Source: Sphingobacterium thalpophilum (GTDB taxonomy: Bacteria; Bacteroidota; Bacteroidia; Sphingobacteriales; Sphingobacteriaceae). Taken from it: a stretch of 64,000 nt of DNA. Location of the stretch: the NCBI RefSeq assembly GCF_038396785.1, contig NZ_CP151087.1, forward strand, positions 4,588,001-4,652,000, written 5' to 3'. Below, in pieces: positions 36,681 to 46,301 of this stretch (position 1 is its first letter; the number at the start of each line of letters is the position of its first letter). Position numbers and translations under genes: made by a program. The notes under the pieces were generated by a model. It made no database searches, was not told the DNA's origin, and was given only the letters and a program-made list of their open reading frames with translations.

Positions 36681-36710
36681 CAATTGCGTCCTATAGATAA
36701 GACGCAATTG
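36681..36710 (-). promoter_or_regulatory. Hairpin between sucA and sucB
   Basis: A perfect 10-bp inverted repeat CAATTGCGTC / GACGCAATTG with a 10-nt loop in the sucA-sucB gap. No T run follows on the minus strand, so it may act in mRNA stability or processing. Confidence 0.55.
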
Positions 36711-36724
36711 ATTTTAAATTGTTT

Positions 36725-39466
36725 TTATTCGAATGATTTATTTAAGATTTCTGCTTGTTGCGCAACGTGTTGTTTCATGTAACCCGTAGCTGTACTTCCA
36801 CTTTCTTTACGGGCAACAAAACCTGTAAATGCAATCTCAGTACCCATTAGTTTACGGCAGTAGTAAGACCATGCTCCCATGTTCTCATTTTCTTCCTGAA
36901 CCCAAACAAATTCTTTTGCCTTGTTGTATTTTTTACGGATTGCTTTCAATTGCTCTGTAGGAATTGGGAATAATTGTTCCAATCTGACGATAGCGATATC
37001 TTTGCGTTTGTCCGTTTCTTGTTTTTCTAATAAGTCGTAGTAAACTTTACCCGAACAGAATAACACGCGTTTAACGTCTTTTGCCGCAACATTTGCATCA
37101 TCAATTACCTCTTGGAAAGCAGCTTCTGTAAAATCTTTCAACGGTGATACCACTTTAGGGTGGCGCAACAATGATTTTGGCGTAAATACAACCAATGGTT
37201 TACGGAACTCACGTACAAGTTGACGACGCAACAAGTGGAAATAGTTAGCTGGAGTAGTACAGTTTGCTAAGACCATATTCTCATCCGCACATAGCTCTAA
37301 GAATCTTTCGATACGTGCTGAAGAGTGCTCAGGACCTTGACCTTCCATACCATGAGGAAGCATCATAACTAAACCGTTAGAACGTTTCCATTTTGTCTCT
37401 GCACTCGATAAATATTGATCGACGATGATTTGAGCACCGTTATAGAAATCTCCGAATTGAGCTTCCCAGATTGTCAGCGAATTTGGATTAGAAGATGCAT
37501 AACCATATTCAAATCCCAAAACAGCATATTCTGAAAGTAACGAATTGTAGATAGAGAATTTATCGCCACCTTTAATATTGGCTAAAGGAACATATTTCTC
37601 TTCCGAATCTTCAAGCGTCAATACCGCATGACGGTGTGAGAAAGTACCACGTTGTACATCTTGACCCGAGATACGTACACGGTTACCTTGATCCAATAAT
37701 GTCGCGTAAGCCATCAATTCGCCCATTGCCCAATCGTATGAATCAGCAGTGATCATTTTGGCACGATCTTCAAACAAACGTGTAATCTTACGGAAGAATT
37801 TTTTGTCGGAAGGTAAGGTTGTGATTTCTTTCGCTAATTTTAAGAATAGATCTTTTGCAACTTTCGTTTTATCCGAAGTTGTTAATACTTCACCTTTTTT
37901 AGCAGGACGCAATCCTTCCCATGCACCTTTAAACATCGGGATCTCTTCAGTCAATACCTCAACTGTTTTAGATTCCTCAAATTTAGTTTGCAATTCAGCT
38001 TTAAATTCTTTCTCGATATTTTTAGAATACGCCTCGTCAATACTTCCTTCAGTAATTAATTTTTTAGCGTAAACTTCTTTCGGGTTCGGATGTTTTTCGA
38101 TGATTTTATACAACAATGGTTGCGTGAATTTTGGTTCATCTGCCTCATTGTGTCCAAATCTTCTATAACATAACAGATCGATAAATACGTCTGTTTTATA
38201 TTTTTGACGGTATTCAACAGCTAAATTAATCGCATAAACTACCGCTTCAGCGTCATCACCGTTCACATGGAACACGGGTGAAGAAGTGATTTTTGCAACG
38301 TCTGTACAGTATGTTCCAGAACGTGCATCCTTGTAGTTTGTTGTAAATCCAATCTGGTTGTTGATGACAATATGCACTGTACCGCCAGTTTTATAACCAT
38401 CGAGTTTGGACATTTGGGTTACTTCGTAGACTACACCTTGTCCAGCAATTGCCGCATCACCATGAATGATGATCGGTGCAATTTTAGAAGAGTCACCTTC
38501 GTATTTGAAATCGATCTTAGAACGAACCATACCTTCAACGATTGGATCTACAGTTTCCAAATGCGAAGGGTTCGGTGCCAAACTTAAGTGGACAGATTTG
38601 CCATCGTTTGTTTTAACCTCAGATGAAAAGCCCAAGTGGTATTTTACGTCACCACCAAAGTTTACTTCAGGATCATCGGCATAAGTCTTACCTTCAAATT
38701 CAGAGAATACTGATTTGTAAGATTTACCCATGATATTAGTCAATACATTCAGACGGCCACGGTGAGCCATACCGATAACAAATTCCTGGATACCGATTTC
38801 TGCACCTTTTTCAATCACAGAATCTAATGCTGGAATTAAACTTTCCGCACCTTCCAATGAGAAACGTTTTTGACCTAAAAATTTAGTACCTAAAAAGTTT
38901 TCGAATACAACGGCGTGGTTTAATTTGTTTAAAATTCTCTTTTTTGTGTCCAAAGAGAATTTTGGCATGTTACGGTCCGCTTCCATACGGTCCTGTAACC
39001 ATTTAATTTTTTCTGGGTTACGGATATATTTGAATTCTGCACCAATAGAACGGCAGTAAGTATCCTCCACCAATTGACGGATGTCTTTTAATGTCGCTGG
39101 ACCTAAACCGACTTCAACACCTGCATTAAAAACGGTGTTCATGTCTGCTTCAGCAAGACCAAACGTTTCTAATTCCTTGCCAGGATAGTATTTACGTCTC
39201 TCACGAACGGGGTTAGTGTGTGTGAATAGGTGGCCACGGTCACGGTAGCCATTGATCATGTTCAGCACATTGATTTCTTTCAATACGTGCTCAGGAGTAG
39301 CTTCACCTACTGAACTTGTTGTTCCACCAGCATTTTGACCGAAATCAAAACCTTCAAAGAATTTTTGCCATCCGAAATCTACCGATTGGGGATCTTGCTT
39401 GTACGATTGATATAAGCCATCGACATAAGCCGAATCAGCATTACTCAAATATGTCAGATTGTCCAT
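36725..39466 (-). CDS. sucA: 2-oxoglutarate dehydrogenase E1 component
   Basis: 913 residues, thiamine-diphosphate enzyme. The N-terminal YLSNADSAYVDGLYQSYKQD segment is the E1o-specific arm. Further motifs are GMAHRGRLNVL near residue 232, the ThDP-binding GDAAIAGQGVVYE near 335 and the C-terminal MLPHGMEGQGPEHSSARIERFL near 700. It decarboxylates 2-oxoglutarate and passes the succinyl group to SucB. It is the first gene of the sucA-sucB operon, with an exact -7 box upstream. Confidence 0.97.
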   Translation of the reverse strand: MDNLTYLSNADSAYVDGLYQSYKQDPQSVDFGWQKFFEGFDFGQNAGGTTSSVGEATPEHVLKEINVLNMINGYRDRGHLFTHTNPVRERRKYYPGKELETFGLAEADMNTVFNAGVEVGLGPATLKDIRQLVEDTYCRSIGAEFKYIRNPEKIKWLQDRMEADRNMPKFSLDTKKRILNKLNHAVVFENFLGTKFLGQKRFSLEGAESLIPALDSVIEKGAEIGIQEFVIGMAHRGRLNVLTNIMGKSYKSVFSEFEGKTYADDPEVNFGGDVKYHLGFSSEVKTNDGKSVHLSLAPNPSHLETVDPIVEGMVRSKIDFKYEGDSSKIAPIIIHGDAAIAGQGVVYEVTQMSKLDGYKTGGTVHIVINNQIGFTTNYKDARSGTYCTDVAKITSSPVFHVNGDDAEAVVYAINLAVEYRQKYKTDVFIDLLCYRRFGHNEADEPKFTQPLLYKIIEKHPNPKEVYAKKLITEGSIDEAYSKNIEKEFKAELQTKFEESKTVEVLTEEIPMFKGAWEGLRPAKKGEVLTTSDKTKVAKDLFLKLAKEITTLPSDKKFFRKITRLFEDRAKMITADSYDWAMGELMAYATLLDQGNRVRISGQDVQRGTFSHRHAVLTLEDSEEKYVPLANIKGGDKFSIYNSLLSEYAVLGFEYGYASSNPNSLTIWEAQFGDFYNGAQIIVDQYLSSAETKWKRSNGLVMMLPHGMEGQGPEHSSARIERFLELCADENMVLANCTTPANYFHLLRRQLVREFRKPLVVFTPKSLLRHPKVVSPLKDFTEAAFQEVIDDANVAAKDVKRVLFCSGKVYYDLLEKQETDKRKDIAIVRLEQLFPIPTEQLKAIRKKYNKAKEFVWVQEENENMGAWSYYCRKLMGTEIAFTGFVARKESGSTATGYMKQHVAQQAEILNKSFE

Positions 39467-39491
39467 TTACAATTAAAACTATGAAATTTGT

Positions 39492-39499
39492 CAAAGTTA
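39492..39499 (-). promoter_or_regulatory. -7 promoter box of sucA
   Basis: TAACTTTG on the minus strand, exact TAnnTTTG, 26 bp before the sucA start. Confidence 0.5.
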
Positions 39500-39647
39500 T
39501 GAATAAAAAAAGAGTTTCTAATACTGAAATTGAATAATTTAATCAATAAATCTATCCAATTCTTAACATTTTTAGCATGATTTAAAAAGGGCTTCTAGCG
39601 TACTACAAATTTATTTTCTATTGGAATTATTTATTTCTGCCGAAGAT

Positions 39648-40922
39648 TTATTTAACCAGTATTTCCTCCAGTTTTGGAAGTCCATTTGGGAAATGAGTTT
39701 TGATCAATTTTTGCCAATCCAGTGCTTTATTGTCTTTTTCGCTTGTCCCAACCCCGGCAATATGAGACCACTGTCCGTAAACAGTTGCTGGAGAATAATC
39801 TAATAGATGCTCTTCATACCAGGAGGCGCCACGAAGCCAGTTTACCTGATACTCATGAACTAAATAGCTGGCTGCGATTAAGCGTGCCTGATAAGGGATA
39901 TAGCCGGTCTTCTGTAACTGGACCATCACACTGTTTATAAAATCGTGTTCTGTATGGCCCGATTTCCATTTTTCAAATAATTCTTCATTCCTCTCTAAGT
40001 TCGGATGATTCTGATGGGAGCTGTTTTTAGTGCCCTGTGGCTTAAAAAATATATTTGGATATTTTTTAAGCATAAACCTAAAATAATCGCGCCAGAGAAG
40101 AATGTCGACAATCTTTTCAAATCGTTTGTCCTTCTTACCTTCACCAAGTTTTTTGATATTGTTATAGAGTAAAATAGGTGACAAGATACCTGAAGCTATA
40201 AAAGGCCCTAGAATCAAGGGGTCCTGGTCCGTTTCCGGATAGGTTGACAATACCGCATGCATAATACTAAGCGCCGTATCTTCGCCACCGAGAATATAGA
40301 TGTCATCAACAGATTTGATCTCCTCCTCTGAATAGCCTAAATCTTTTAATGACGGAATTTTGGTGTCCTCGAGATGGGGAGGGGTAAGGAAATTGGTCGG
40401 AAATGGGATTGGTTGCCGAACTAGACTTTCCCGCTCAACTTTTTTCTTGAAAATAGAAAAACCATTGGGTATATCTTTAATAGGGAAAGGAAGGTCTTCC
40501 TTGTGGTAAAGGGTATGGCCAATGAAATGACGCAAATTTATTTTACTGCTCCAAAGCTCACTTTCTACTTTTTCCGATATAGAAGTTTCCCGAAGTGCCA
40601 CTTCGCGGTGATGATAAACCTCGTTGACTTGGTATTTTTGTGCTATTCTTGGAATAATATCTTCAGGCTTGCCAATATAAGTCAATAAATCGCTACCATG
40701 GCTCTTTAATTTTTCTTTTAAAGCGGTCACGGCTTCGATGACAAAAGCCGCCCGTAAAACACCGGTATTTAAGGTGCCAAATTGATTGCGGTCGAAATAT
40801 CGGGGATCAAAACAGTATACCGGGATGATAAATGAACTTTTTTCAGAAGCTTGATAAAATACTTCATTGTCATGAAGTCTTAAATCATTTCTAAACCAGA
40901 TCATTGTAGCCCTTTTGTCCAT
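39648..40922 (-). CDS. Cryptochrome DASH / photolyase family flavoprotein
   Basis: 424 residues with the photolyase layout: an N-terminal antenna-binding Rossmann domain (MIWFRNDLRLHDN at 8-20) and a C-terminal FAD-binding helical domain (~190-424; WRDYFRFMLKKYP near 280, YIPYQARLIAASYLVH near 345, and DYSPATVYGQWSHIAGVG near 382). The sequence YGQWSHIAGVGT is typical of the DASH group. These enzymes repair cyclobutane pyrimidine dimers using blue light, DASH members mostly in single-stranded or looped DNA. It stands alone with an exact -7 box. Confidence 0.9.
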   Translation of the reverse strand: MDKRATMIWFRNDLRLHDNEVFYQASEKSSFIIPVYCFDPRYFDRNQFGTLNTGVLRAAFVIEAVTALKEKLKSHGSDLLTYIGKPEDIIPRIAQKYQVNEVYHHREVALRETSISEKVESELWSSKINLRHFIGHTLYHKEDLPFPIKDIPNGFSIFKKKVERESLVRQPIPFPTNFLTPPHLEDTKIPSLKDLGYSEEEIKSVDDIYILGGEDTALSIMHAVLSTYPETDQDPLILGPFIASGILSPILLYNNIKKLGEGKKDKRFEKIVDILLWRDYFRFMLKKYPNIFFKPQGTKNSSHQNHPNLERNEELFEKWKSGHTEHDFINSVMVQLQKTGYIPYQARLIAASYLVHEYQVNWLRGASWYEEHLLDYSPATVYGQWSHIAGVGTSEKDNKALDWQKLIKTHFPNGLPKLEEILVK

Positions 40923-40971
40923 AGAGGTGAAGATAAATACTTTTTAGTGCAGCCTATTTTCAGAAGATTTA

Positions 40972-40979
40972 CAAATATA
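40972..40979 (-). promoter_or_regulatory. -7 promoter box of the photolyase gene
   Basis: TATATTTG on the minus strand, exact TAnnTTTG, 49 bp before the start codon. Confidence 0.45.
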
Positions 40980-41228
40980 TAAGGATATTGTGTTCCTGAA
41001 AGTATTTATGCGCGAATTGACAAAAAAAGGACAATGACGGTACTTGTTTGAATGGTTTACTATATTTTGGTTAGGAAAAAATAAAAATAGTGTTAAACTT
41101 ATTTTATGTTTCTCTGTTCTAAAATCAGGGAATTATGATATTTGTAGGTTATTGCCGCTGTTCTTGAGACAATCGGAGTAACATATTAAAAGCGTAAGAA
41201 AAACATGGAAAAGATAGCTGCATCACCA
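40980..41228. other. Intergenic region, left part
   Basis: About 250 bp of A/T-rich sequence between the photolyase promoter and the palindrome-rich leader. No gene or clear site is seen. Confidence 0.35.
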
Positions 41229-41345
41229 ATGAAACCATCCTAGGGATTTTGTTCGTTTAAGAGATTGAAAGGGTACTAGGAAGAAACGATCTTATTTAAT
41301 GGCTCACGATCGTGAGAACGAATCATTAAATCGTGATGGTTTCAT
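41229..41345 (+). promoter_or_regulatory. Palindrome-rich leader of the SDR-like gene
   Basis: Nested inverted repeats fill this 117-bp stretch. The outer arms ATGAAACCATC (41229-41239) and GATGGTTTCAT (41335-41345) are perfect 11-bp complements. Inside, ACGAT plus TTTAATG (41286-41301) pairs with CATTAAATCGT (41324-41334), and between them lies a perfect 14-bp palindrome CTCACGATCGTGAG (41303-41316). The stretch ends 23 bp before ATG 41369. It could be an operator set or a structured leader RNA; no known riboswitch class is recognised. Confidence 0.55.
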
Positions 41346-41368
41346 AGCCATAAAAATAGAGAATACGA

Positions 41369-42238
41369 ATGAAAAAGGTTTTAATCAGCGGGCTAAATAC
41401 CTATTTGGGACGACGGGCATCCTGTTATTTGCAATCCAGCGATTTTGATGTAACGGGATTAGTGCGCAACTTATCCCTTTTTAATAAAATAGTGAAAGAA
41501 AAGGTAACGGCAAAACTTTTTGAATTGGACCTGCTGCGGAAAGGGGAAGCTTTCGAGCGTTTTCAAATTGCTGATCTCAATTTTGGGATTTATTTTACGC
41601 AAGTTCCCTCGCTTGACAATGATATACAGCTTCAGCTTGAACTGCTCGGCCTGCGCAATTTTGTAGAAATTTGTAAACGTGCCGGCAATAATCGTGTGAT
41701 CTATGTTGCTCGGTTAATGGATGAACATTTCTTGGAGCCTGTACGTGATCTGCTGGAGAACTTACGTGTCCAATATACCATTGTGATTAAAAGTAGCGTG
41801 ATCGGGAAAGAGAGTGTTTTGAATCGGATATTTGCGAAACTTGCCAAACGGCAGACCATATTTTACTGGAACTGGGTGGCTTCGCTGAAGTTTCGACCGC
41901 TGCCTTTGCTCGATGTATACCGCTGGCTGCGGGAAATGCCTTGGGAAAATAATTTTATATCAGAAGTTATTTACCTCGGCGGCAATGAAGAAATGACATT
42001 TAGAGGCTTATTTTACCATTTCCTCAAGTGCACTTCCGAGAGTCAAAAGAGAGAAATAGGCGTCAATAAATTTTTTGCTAAACTCTTGCTGACAAGGTTG
42101 AATGATATCAATAAAGAAGATATCGACGAATTTAGAAGAGTACTGTATTATGAGAAAAATGTAGATAATTCAACTTGGCAACGGGTACAGGCATTTGAAT
42201 TTACTCCTTTGAAATCCTATGTCTGCATGGATACCTAG
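41369..42238 (+). CDS. Atypical SDR / NAD(P)-binding Rossmann protein
   Basis: 289 residues. The N-terminus MKKVLISGLNTYLGRRASCYL carries a GxxxYLG form of the nucleotide-binding loop (~8-14), followed by LVRN after the second strand, as in atypical SDRs of the NmrA/epimerase-like type. The usual YxxxK catalytic pair is not seen near ~120-150. The C-terminal half is rich in Arg, Trp and Leu. A redox, isomerase or regulatory sensor role are all possible. It follows a palindrome-rich leader and lies 197 bp before ubiD on the same strand, so a common transcript is possible but not shown. Confidence 0.75.
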   Translation: MKKVLISGLNTYLGRRASCYLQSSDFDVTGLVRNLSLFNKIVKEKVTAKLFELDLLRKGEAFERFQIADLNFGIYFTQVPSLDNDIQLQLELLGLRNFVEICKRAGNNRVIYVARLMDEHFLEPVRDLLENLRVQYTIVIKSSVIGKESVLNRIFAKLAKRQTIFYWNWVASLKFRPLPLLDVYRWLREMPWENNFISEVIYLGGNEEMTFRGLFYHFLKCTSESQKREIGVNKFFAKLLLTRLNDINKEDIDEFRRVLYYEKNVDNSTWQRVQAFEFTPLKSYVCMDT

Positions 42239-42435
42239 TGGGCTACTGAAGCCCTTGCTCGATGTGCTTGTTTTTGTTTGAACGTTGCTTTTAGGGTGTT
42301 TTGGCCATCTTATGTCGGTTGTATACGATGGTAGGGGAGCAAGATCGAAGATCGCTAAAGGTTTTTTCTTTATATCCTGTTTAATAAATTATTCTGTTAA
42401 ATTTGTGGATTAACGTGTTGAAGCAGATTTAATAT

Positions 42436-44274
42436 ATGGGATACAATAGTTTAGAAGCATGTGTTGCGGATCTTGAAAAACATGGCCATTTAATCCGGAT
42501 CAAAGAAGAGGTCGATCCGTATCTAGAGATGGCTGCAATTCATATGCGGGTATTTGATGTTGAAGGACCGGCATTGTATTTTGAAAATATCAAAGGTTCG
42601 GAGTTTCCCGCTGTATCTAATTTATTTGGAACGCTGGATCGTTCGAAGTTTATGTTTCGGGATTCGTTGGATCACCTGAAAAAATTGGTGGACGTTAAGA
42701 TGAATCCTGCCGCAGTGCTGAAAAATCCCTTTCAATATATTGGTTCATCGATGACCGCCCTAGGAGCTTTACCCTGGAAAAAAAAGTCGGGGGCTCCCAT
42801 ACTTCACGGAAAAACATCAATTAGTAAACTTCCGCAGATTGTCAACTGGCCAATGGACGGTGGCGCTTTTGTGACGATGCCGCAGGTATATACGGAAGAT
42901 GTTGCCAAACCTGGTATTATGCAGGCTAATTTGGGGATGTACCGGATTCAGCTTTCCGGGAATGATTATCTGCCCGATCAGGAGATTGGTTTACATTATC
43001 AATTACATCGTGGTATCGGGGTTCATCAAACTAAGGCAAACGCGCTCGGTAAACCTTTAAAGGTGAGTATTTTTGTCGGCGGACCTCCAGCCCACCCCTT
43101 GTCTGCAGTAATGCCGCTGCCGGAAGGACTCTCTGAGATGATCTTTGCCGGGGCATTGGGAAATAGAAGATTTCGCTATTTTTATGATGATGGAGGCTTT
43201 TGTATCTCTGCGGATGCGGACTTTGTTATTACAGGTACTGTTTATCCCAACGAAAATAAACCAGAAGGTCCTTTTGGGGACCATATCGGCTATTATAGCT
43301 TAACTCATCCGTTTCCTTTGATGAAGGTGCATAATGTGTACCACAAGAAAAATCCAATTTGGTCTTTTACAGTTGTGGGACGACCGCCGCAGGAAGATAC
43401 TAGCTTTGGTGCTTTAATCCATGAAATTACGGGTGCGGCTATTCCAAAGGAGATTTCAGGTCTCCATGCAGTTAATGCTGTTGATGCCGCTGGTGTACAT
43501 CCCTTGCTTTTTGCAATAGGGTCTGAACGATATACGCCTTATCAGCGTGTCGATCGACCGCAGGAAATTTTAACAATAGCCAATCAGATACTGGGTAAAA
43601 ATCAGCTCAGCCTTGCTAAATATTTGTTTATTTCAGCACATGAAGATAATCCGCAATTGGATATTTATGATATTCCGGCTTTTTTGGGGCATATCCTTGA
43701 ACGCATAGACCTCACTCGAGATGTTCATTTTCAGACCAATACGACTATTGATACCTTGGATTATTCCGGAGATGGATTAAATGCGGGTTCAAAGGTGGTT
43801 TTTGCTGCCGCTGGTACAAAGAAAAGAACATTGGGTCGTGAATTGCCTGCCAATTTTGAGCTGCCACGACCTTTCAATCAGGCAAAATTTGTCATACCTG
43901 GTGTTATTGCGATAGATGGACGGGCATTCTCCACATACGAGCATGAATCGAAAATTATGGCGGAATGGTGCCGCGCTGCCGCTGCAAGCTCCTGGGAAGG
44001 TTTTCCATTGATTGTTTTATGTGATGACGCCAATTTTACCGCTGCTACTGTCAATAACTTTGTTTGGACAACGTTTACCAGAAGTAACCCGGCGTATGAT
44101 ATTTATGGAATAAATAGTTTTACAGCATTTAAACATTGGGGTTGTGAAGGTCCCCTGATTATTGATGCGCGAACAAAACCCCACCATGCCCCGGCTTTGA
44201 TTAAAGATGAAGCGGTGGAAAGACGTGTGGATCAGCTTGCTGCAAAGGGAGGTTCGCTGCATGGAGTTATTTAA
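42436..44274 (+). CDS. UbiD family decarboxylase
   Basis: 612 residues, prenylated-FMN dependent decarboxylase family. Typical segments are the N-terminal MGYNSLEACVADLEKHG, the central GMYRIQLSGND near residue 175, HRGIGVHQTKAN near 198, GGPPAHPLSAVMPLPEG near 215 and EGPFGDHIGYYS near 280, which carries an acidic active-site residue. Bacterial members act on ubiquinone or menaquinone precursors, or on aromatic acids. Bacteroidota use menaquinone, so a menaquinone role is possible but not shown. The cofactor-making partner UbiX is not in the window. It is followed by hopJ 78 bp downstream. Confidence 0.9.
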   Translation: MGYNSLEACVADLEKHGHLIRIKEEVDPYLEMAAIHMRVFDVEGPALYFENIKGSEFPAVSNLFGTLDRSKFMFRDSLDHLKKLVDVKMNPAAVLKNPFQYIGSSMTALGALPWKKKSGAPILHGKTSISKLPQIVNWPMDGGAFVTMPQVYTEDVAKPGIMQANLGMYRIQLSGNDYLPDQEIGLHYQLHRGIGVHQTKANALGKPLKVSIFVGGPPAHPLSAVMPLPEGLSEMIFAGALGNRRFRYFYDDGGFCISADADFVITGTVYPNENKPEGPFGDHIGYYSLTHPFPLMKVHNVYHKKNPIWSFTVVGRPPQEDTSFGALIHEITGAAIPKEISGLHAVNAVDAAGVHPLLFAIGSERYTPYQRVDRPQEILTIANQILGKNQLSLAKYLFISAHEDNPQLDIYDIPAFLGHILERIDLTRDVHFQTNTTIDTLDYSGDGLNAGSKVVFAAAGTKKRTLGRELPANFELPRPFNQAKFVIPGVIAIDGRAFSTYEHESKIMAEWCRAAAASSWEGFPLIVLCDDANFTAATVNNFVWTTFTRSNPAYDIYGINSFTAFKHWGCEGPLIIDARTKPHHAPALIKDEAVERRVDQLAAKGGSLHGVI

Positions 44275-44352
44275 GAGCGCTTAATGCCTGTTCATTCAGG
44301 TTTATGGTTGAGAAATTAAATTAGAATAGATTTTAAAAGGTATAACATCAAG

Positions 44353-44688
44353 ATGAATACAGCAGAATTATTGATTAAATCAAAAGGAAGCGAATTACAG
44401 TTTCAGGAAGTATTGGCTCATATTGCCGATCAGTACAGCTATAGTCCCAGTGCATTTCAGAATGGGACGTTGAAAAATTCGAAAGAAGAAAATCAAGGTA
44501 GTGCAAAAGTTTTCTATTTTGCACAGTTGAATGGTCTTTCGCAGGAGGATACCTTGCGTCTTTTTGCCGAGCATTATCAGAATGTACTCGATAATCCTGA
44601 GGGAGAGGGACATCAGAACATTCGTCAATTTAGGACAAATGGCTGGGAAGGGATCCTGTTTGAGCAAGAGGTATTGGTAAAGAAATAA
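44353..44688 (+). CDS. HopJ type III effector-like protein
   Basis: 111 residues of the HopJ family: QFQEVLAHIADQYSYSP near residue 17 and NIRQFRTNGWEGILFE near the end are the conserved parts. Despite the name, which comes from a Pseudomonas syringae effector list, the family is widespread in free-living bacteria with no type III secretion, and its role is unknown. It is 78 bp after ubiD on the same strand, and a terminator follows ~105 bp downstream. Confidence 0.85.
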   Translation: MNTAELLIKSKGSELQFQEVLAHIADQYSYSPSAFQNGTLKNSKEENQGSAKVFYFAQLNGLSQEDTLRLFAEHYQNVLDNPEGEGHQNIRQFRTNGWEGILFEQEVLVKK

Positions 44689-44793
44689 TACGTTCAGCTT
44701 TAGGGGGAGCTTACGGTGGAATAGGGATGCCTTGCTGTAGCGACAGTTCCGATCGAGATCGCGTAAATAGGCAGAAGTCATCGAAAATAGAAC

Positions 44794-44818
44794 GGGCGGT
44801 AAACAGTTGTTACCGCCC
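44794..44818 (+). terminator. Terminator after hopJ-like gene
   Basis: GGGCGGTAA / TTACCGCCC stem with a 7-nt loop followed by eight T on the plus strand. Confidence 0.85.
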
Positions 44819-44856
44819 TTTTTTTTGCCAAATACATTACGGACTGTTTCGCTGGC

Positions 44857-45318
44857 TTAAGGCTTACTTTCGCAATCTTCTTCTTTATTTCCGCCAAAAT
44901 AAACCATCCAGCAAATGCCAAATTGATCTTGAAAAGCGCTGTATAATTCGGCAAAGAATGTTTCGCCGAGCGGCATTTCAACAGCCTTTGCATTGGTACT
45001 CAGTGCATCGTATAATGTTTTTGCCTCTGTGGTGCTTTCACACATCAGCATGACGTAGCTGTTGTTTCCTTGAATGTATTGTTGACCAAAAGCAGGAATG
45101 ACATCGGCACCCATCAACATGCTGTCTCCATTGATCGAAATTGCTGTATGACAGATTTTGTTTTTTGCTTCATCTGGAACAGGTGGCATTTGTGGATCAG
45201 CGGGGATATCTCCGTAACGCATGTAGCCTGGGTTCTTTGTGTTGAAGACTTTTTCATAAAAATTGAATGCTTCTTCACAGTTTCCGTTGAAATTTAGGTA
45301 AGCGTGTAATTTTGCCAT
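44857..45318 (-). CDS. VOC family (PhnB/glyoxalase-like) protein
   Basis: 153 residues from MAKLHAYLNFNGNC; a longer frame upstream adds 17 Arg/Lys-rich residues that do not look conserved. The fold of paired beta-alpha-beta modules is seen with NGNCEEAFNFYEKVF near residue 10 and QFGICWMVYFG at the end, as in PhnB-like proteins (3-dmu-9_3-mt domain). The family holds many small enzymes and binding proteins with no single activity. It stands alone on the minus strand. Confidence 0.85.
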   Translation of the reverse strand: MAKLHAYLNFNGNCEEAFNFYEKVFNTKNPGYMRYGDIPADPQMPPVPDEAKNKICHTAISINGDSMLMGADVIPAFGQQYIQGNNSYVMLMCESTTEAKTLYDALSTNAKAVEMPLGETFFAELYSAFQDQFGICWMVYFGGNKEEDCESKP

Positions 45319-45494
45319 GATTTCTAATTTTTGAATATAATGATTACTTCTTTTCGTTCTTTTTCTCAATTATTCTTCCCAGGGGACTACAAGAAATAGC
45401 GTGGGAGTACATTTGTAAAATTAAACTGAAGTTTTCTTAAAAATCTTGCCTTAAGGCAAGATTTAAAAATTAGTCCTTTATTCATTAAAAAGGA

Positions 45495-46070
45495 TTAATT
45501 TCCGTGGACAATTTCTTTTCGAATACGGCTTAGGGAAGTGTCGGTAATACCCAAATAAGATGCGATATGTTTTAAGGGGGCTTGCTGTATCAATATAGGT
45601 TTTTCCTTAATCAGGCGTAGATAACGGGCAGTAGCAGGTTCTGTAATCATGGCAATAGCTCTATTTTTACTGTGAACAAGTTCTTTAGCCATCCAGGAAC
45701 GGCCCCATTCCCTAAATTCGGGAATCTGATGAAAGAGTTCCTGAAAATCTTCAAATTTTATTTTCCAGAGACGGGTTTCCATGAGCGCCTGAATATTTTC
45801 CACCGTGGGATTGCGTTGAAAAAAAGAAGCCACTTCAATGACAACATCATTATCACTGCAGAAGCCGATGGTGACTTCATTACCTTCATAATCATGTAAA
45901 AAGGAGCGTGTAAGTCCGTACTCAATCAAGTAGTAAGCATTTGAAACCTGCCCTTTGGTCAATATAAAATCGCCCTTTTTGACGGTTATGGCTTCGTGTT
46001 TGTCCGTGATGGCCGTTAATTCCTGGGGTGTGAGCGCAAGCTCACTATAGAAGGTTCTAATTAGATCCAT
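45495..46070 (-). CDS. Crp/Fnr family transcriptional regulator
   Basis: 191 residues. The N-terminal cyclic-nucleotide-binding-like beta roll (~20-115, with GDFILTKGQVSNAYYLIEYGL) and a C-terminal helix-turn-helix (SYLGITDTSLSRIRKEI, ~170-187) are clear. It lacks the Cys cluster of Fnr and the full cAMP-phosphate motif, so the effector is unknown. It is divergent from asnB over 231 bp, and from its position could regulate itself and asnB, but that is only inference. Confidence 0.88.
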   Translation of the reverse strand: MDLIRTFYSELALTPQELTAITDKHEAITVKKGDFILTKGQVSNAYYLIEYGLTRSFLHDYEGNEVTIGFCSDNDVVIEVASFFQRNPTVENIQALMETRLWKIKFEDFQELFHQIPEFREWGRSWMAKELVHSKNRAIAMITEPATARYLRLIKEKPILIQQAPLKHIASYLGITDTSLSRIRKEIVHGN

Positions 46071-46301
46071 GTCCTGGTTATTTGATTATGACGTTAATTT
46101 AACGATAAATCCGCAGATCAATTGTTAATCTATTGTGTGATTATTGTAAACAAATAAGTGTTTCGTTGATAATTTTGTTTATGAATCTATTTTTAATAAA
46201 AACACAATAAAAATTAAAAAACATTATGAATTTAGTTTTTAATTGTTTTACTTTGTATCAATAACATAATGTAAAAACGAAATATTTAAAATTTTCATAA
46301 T

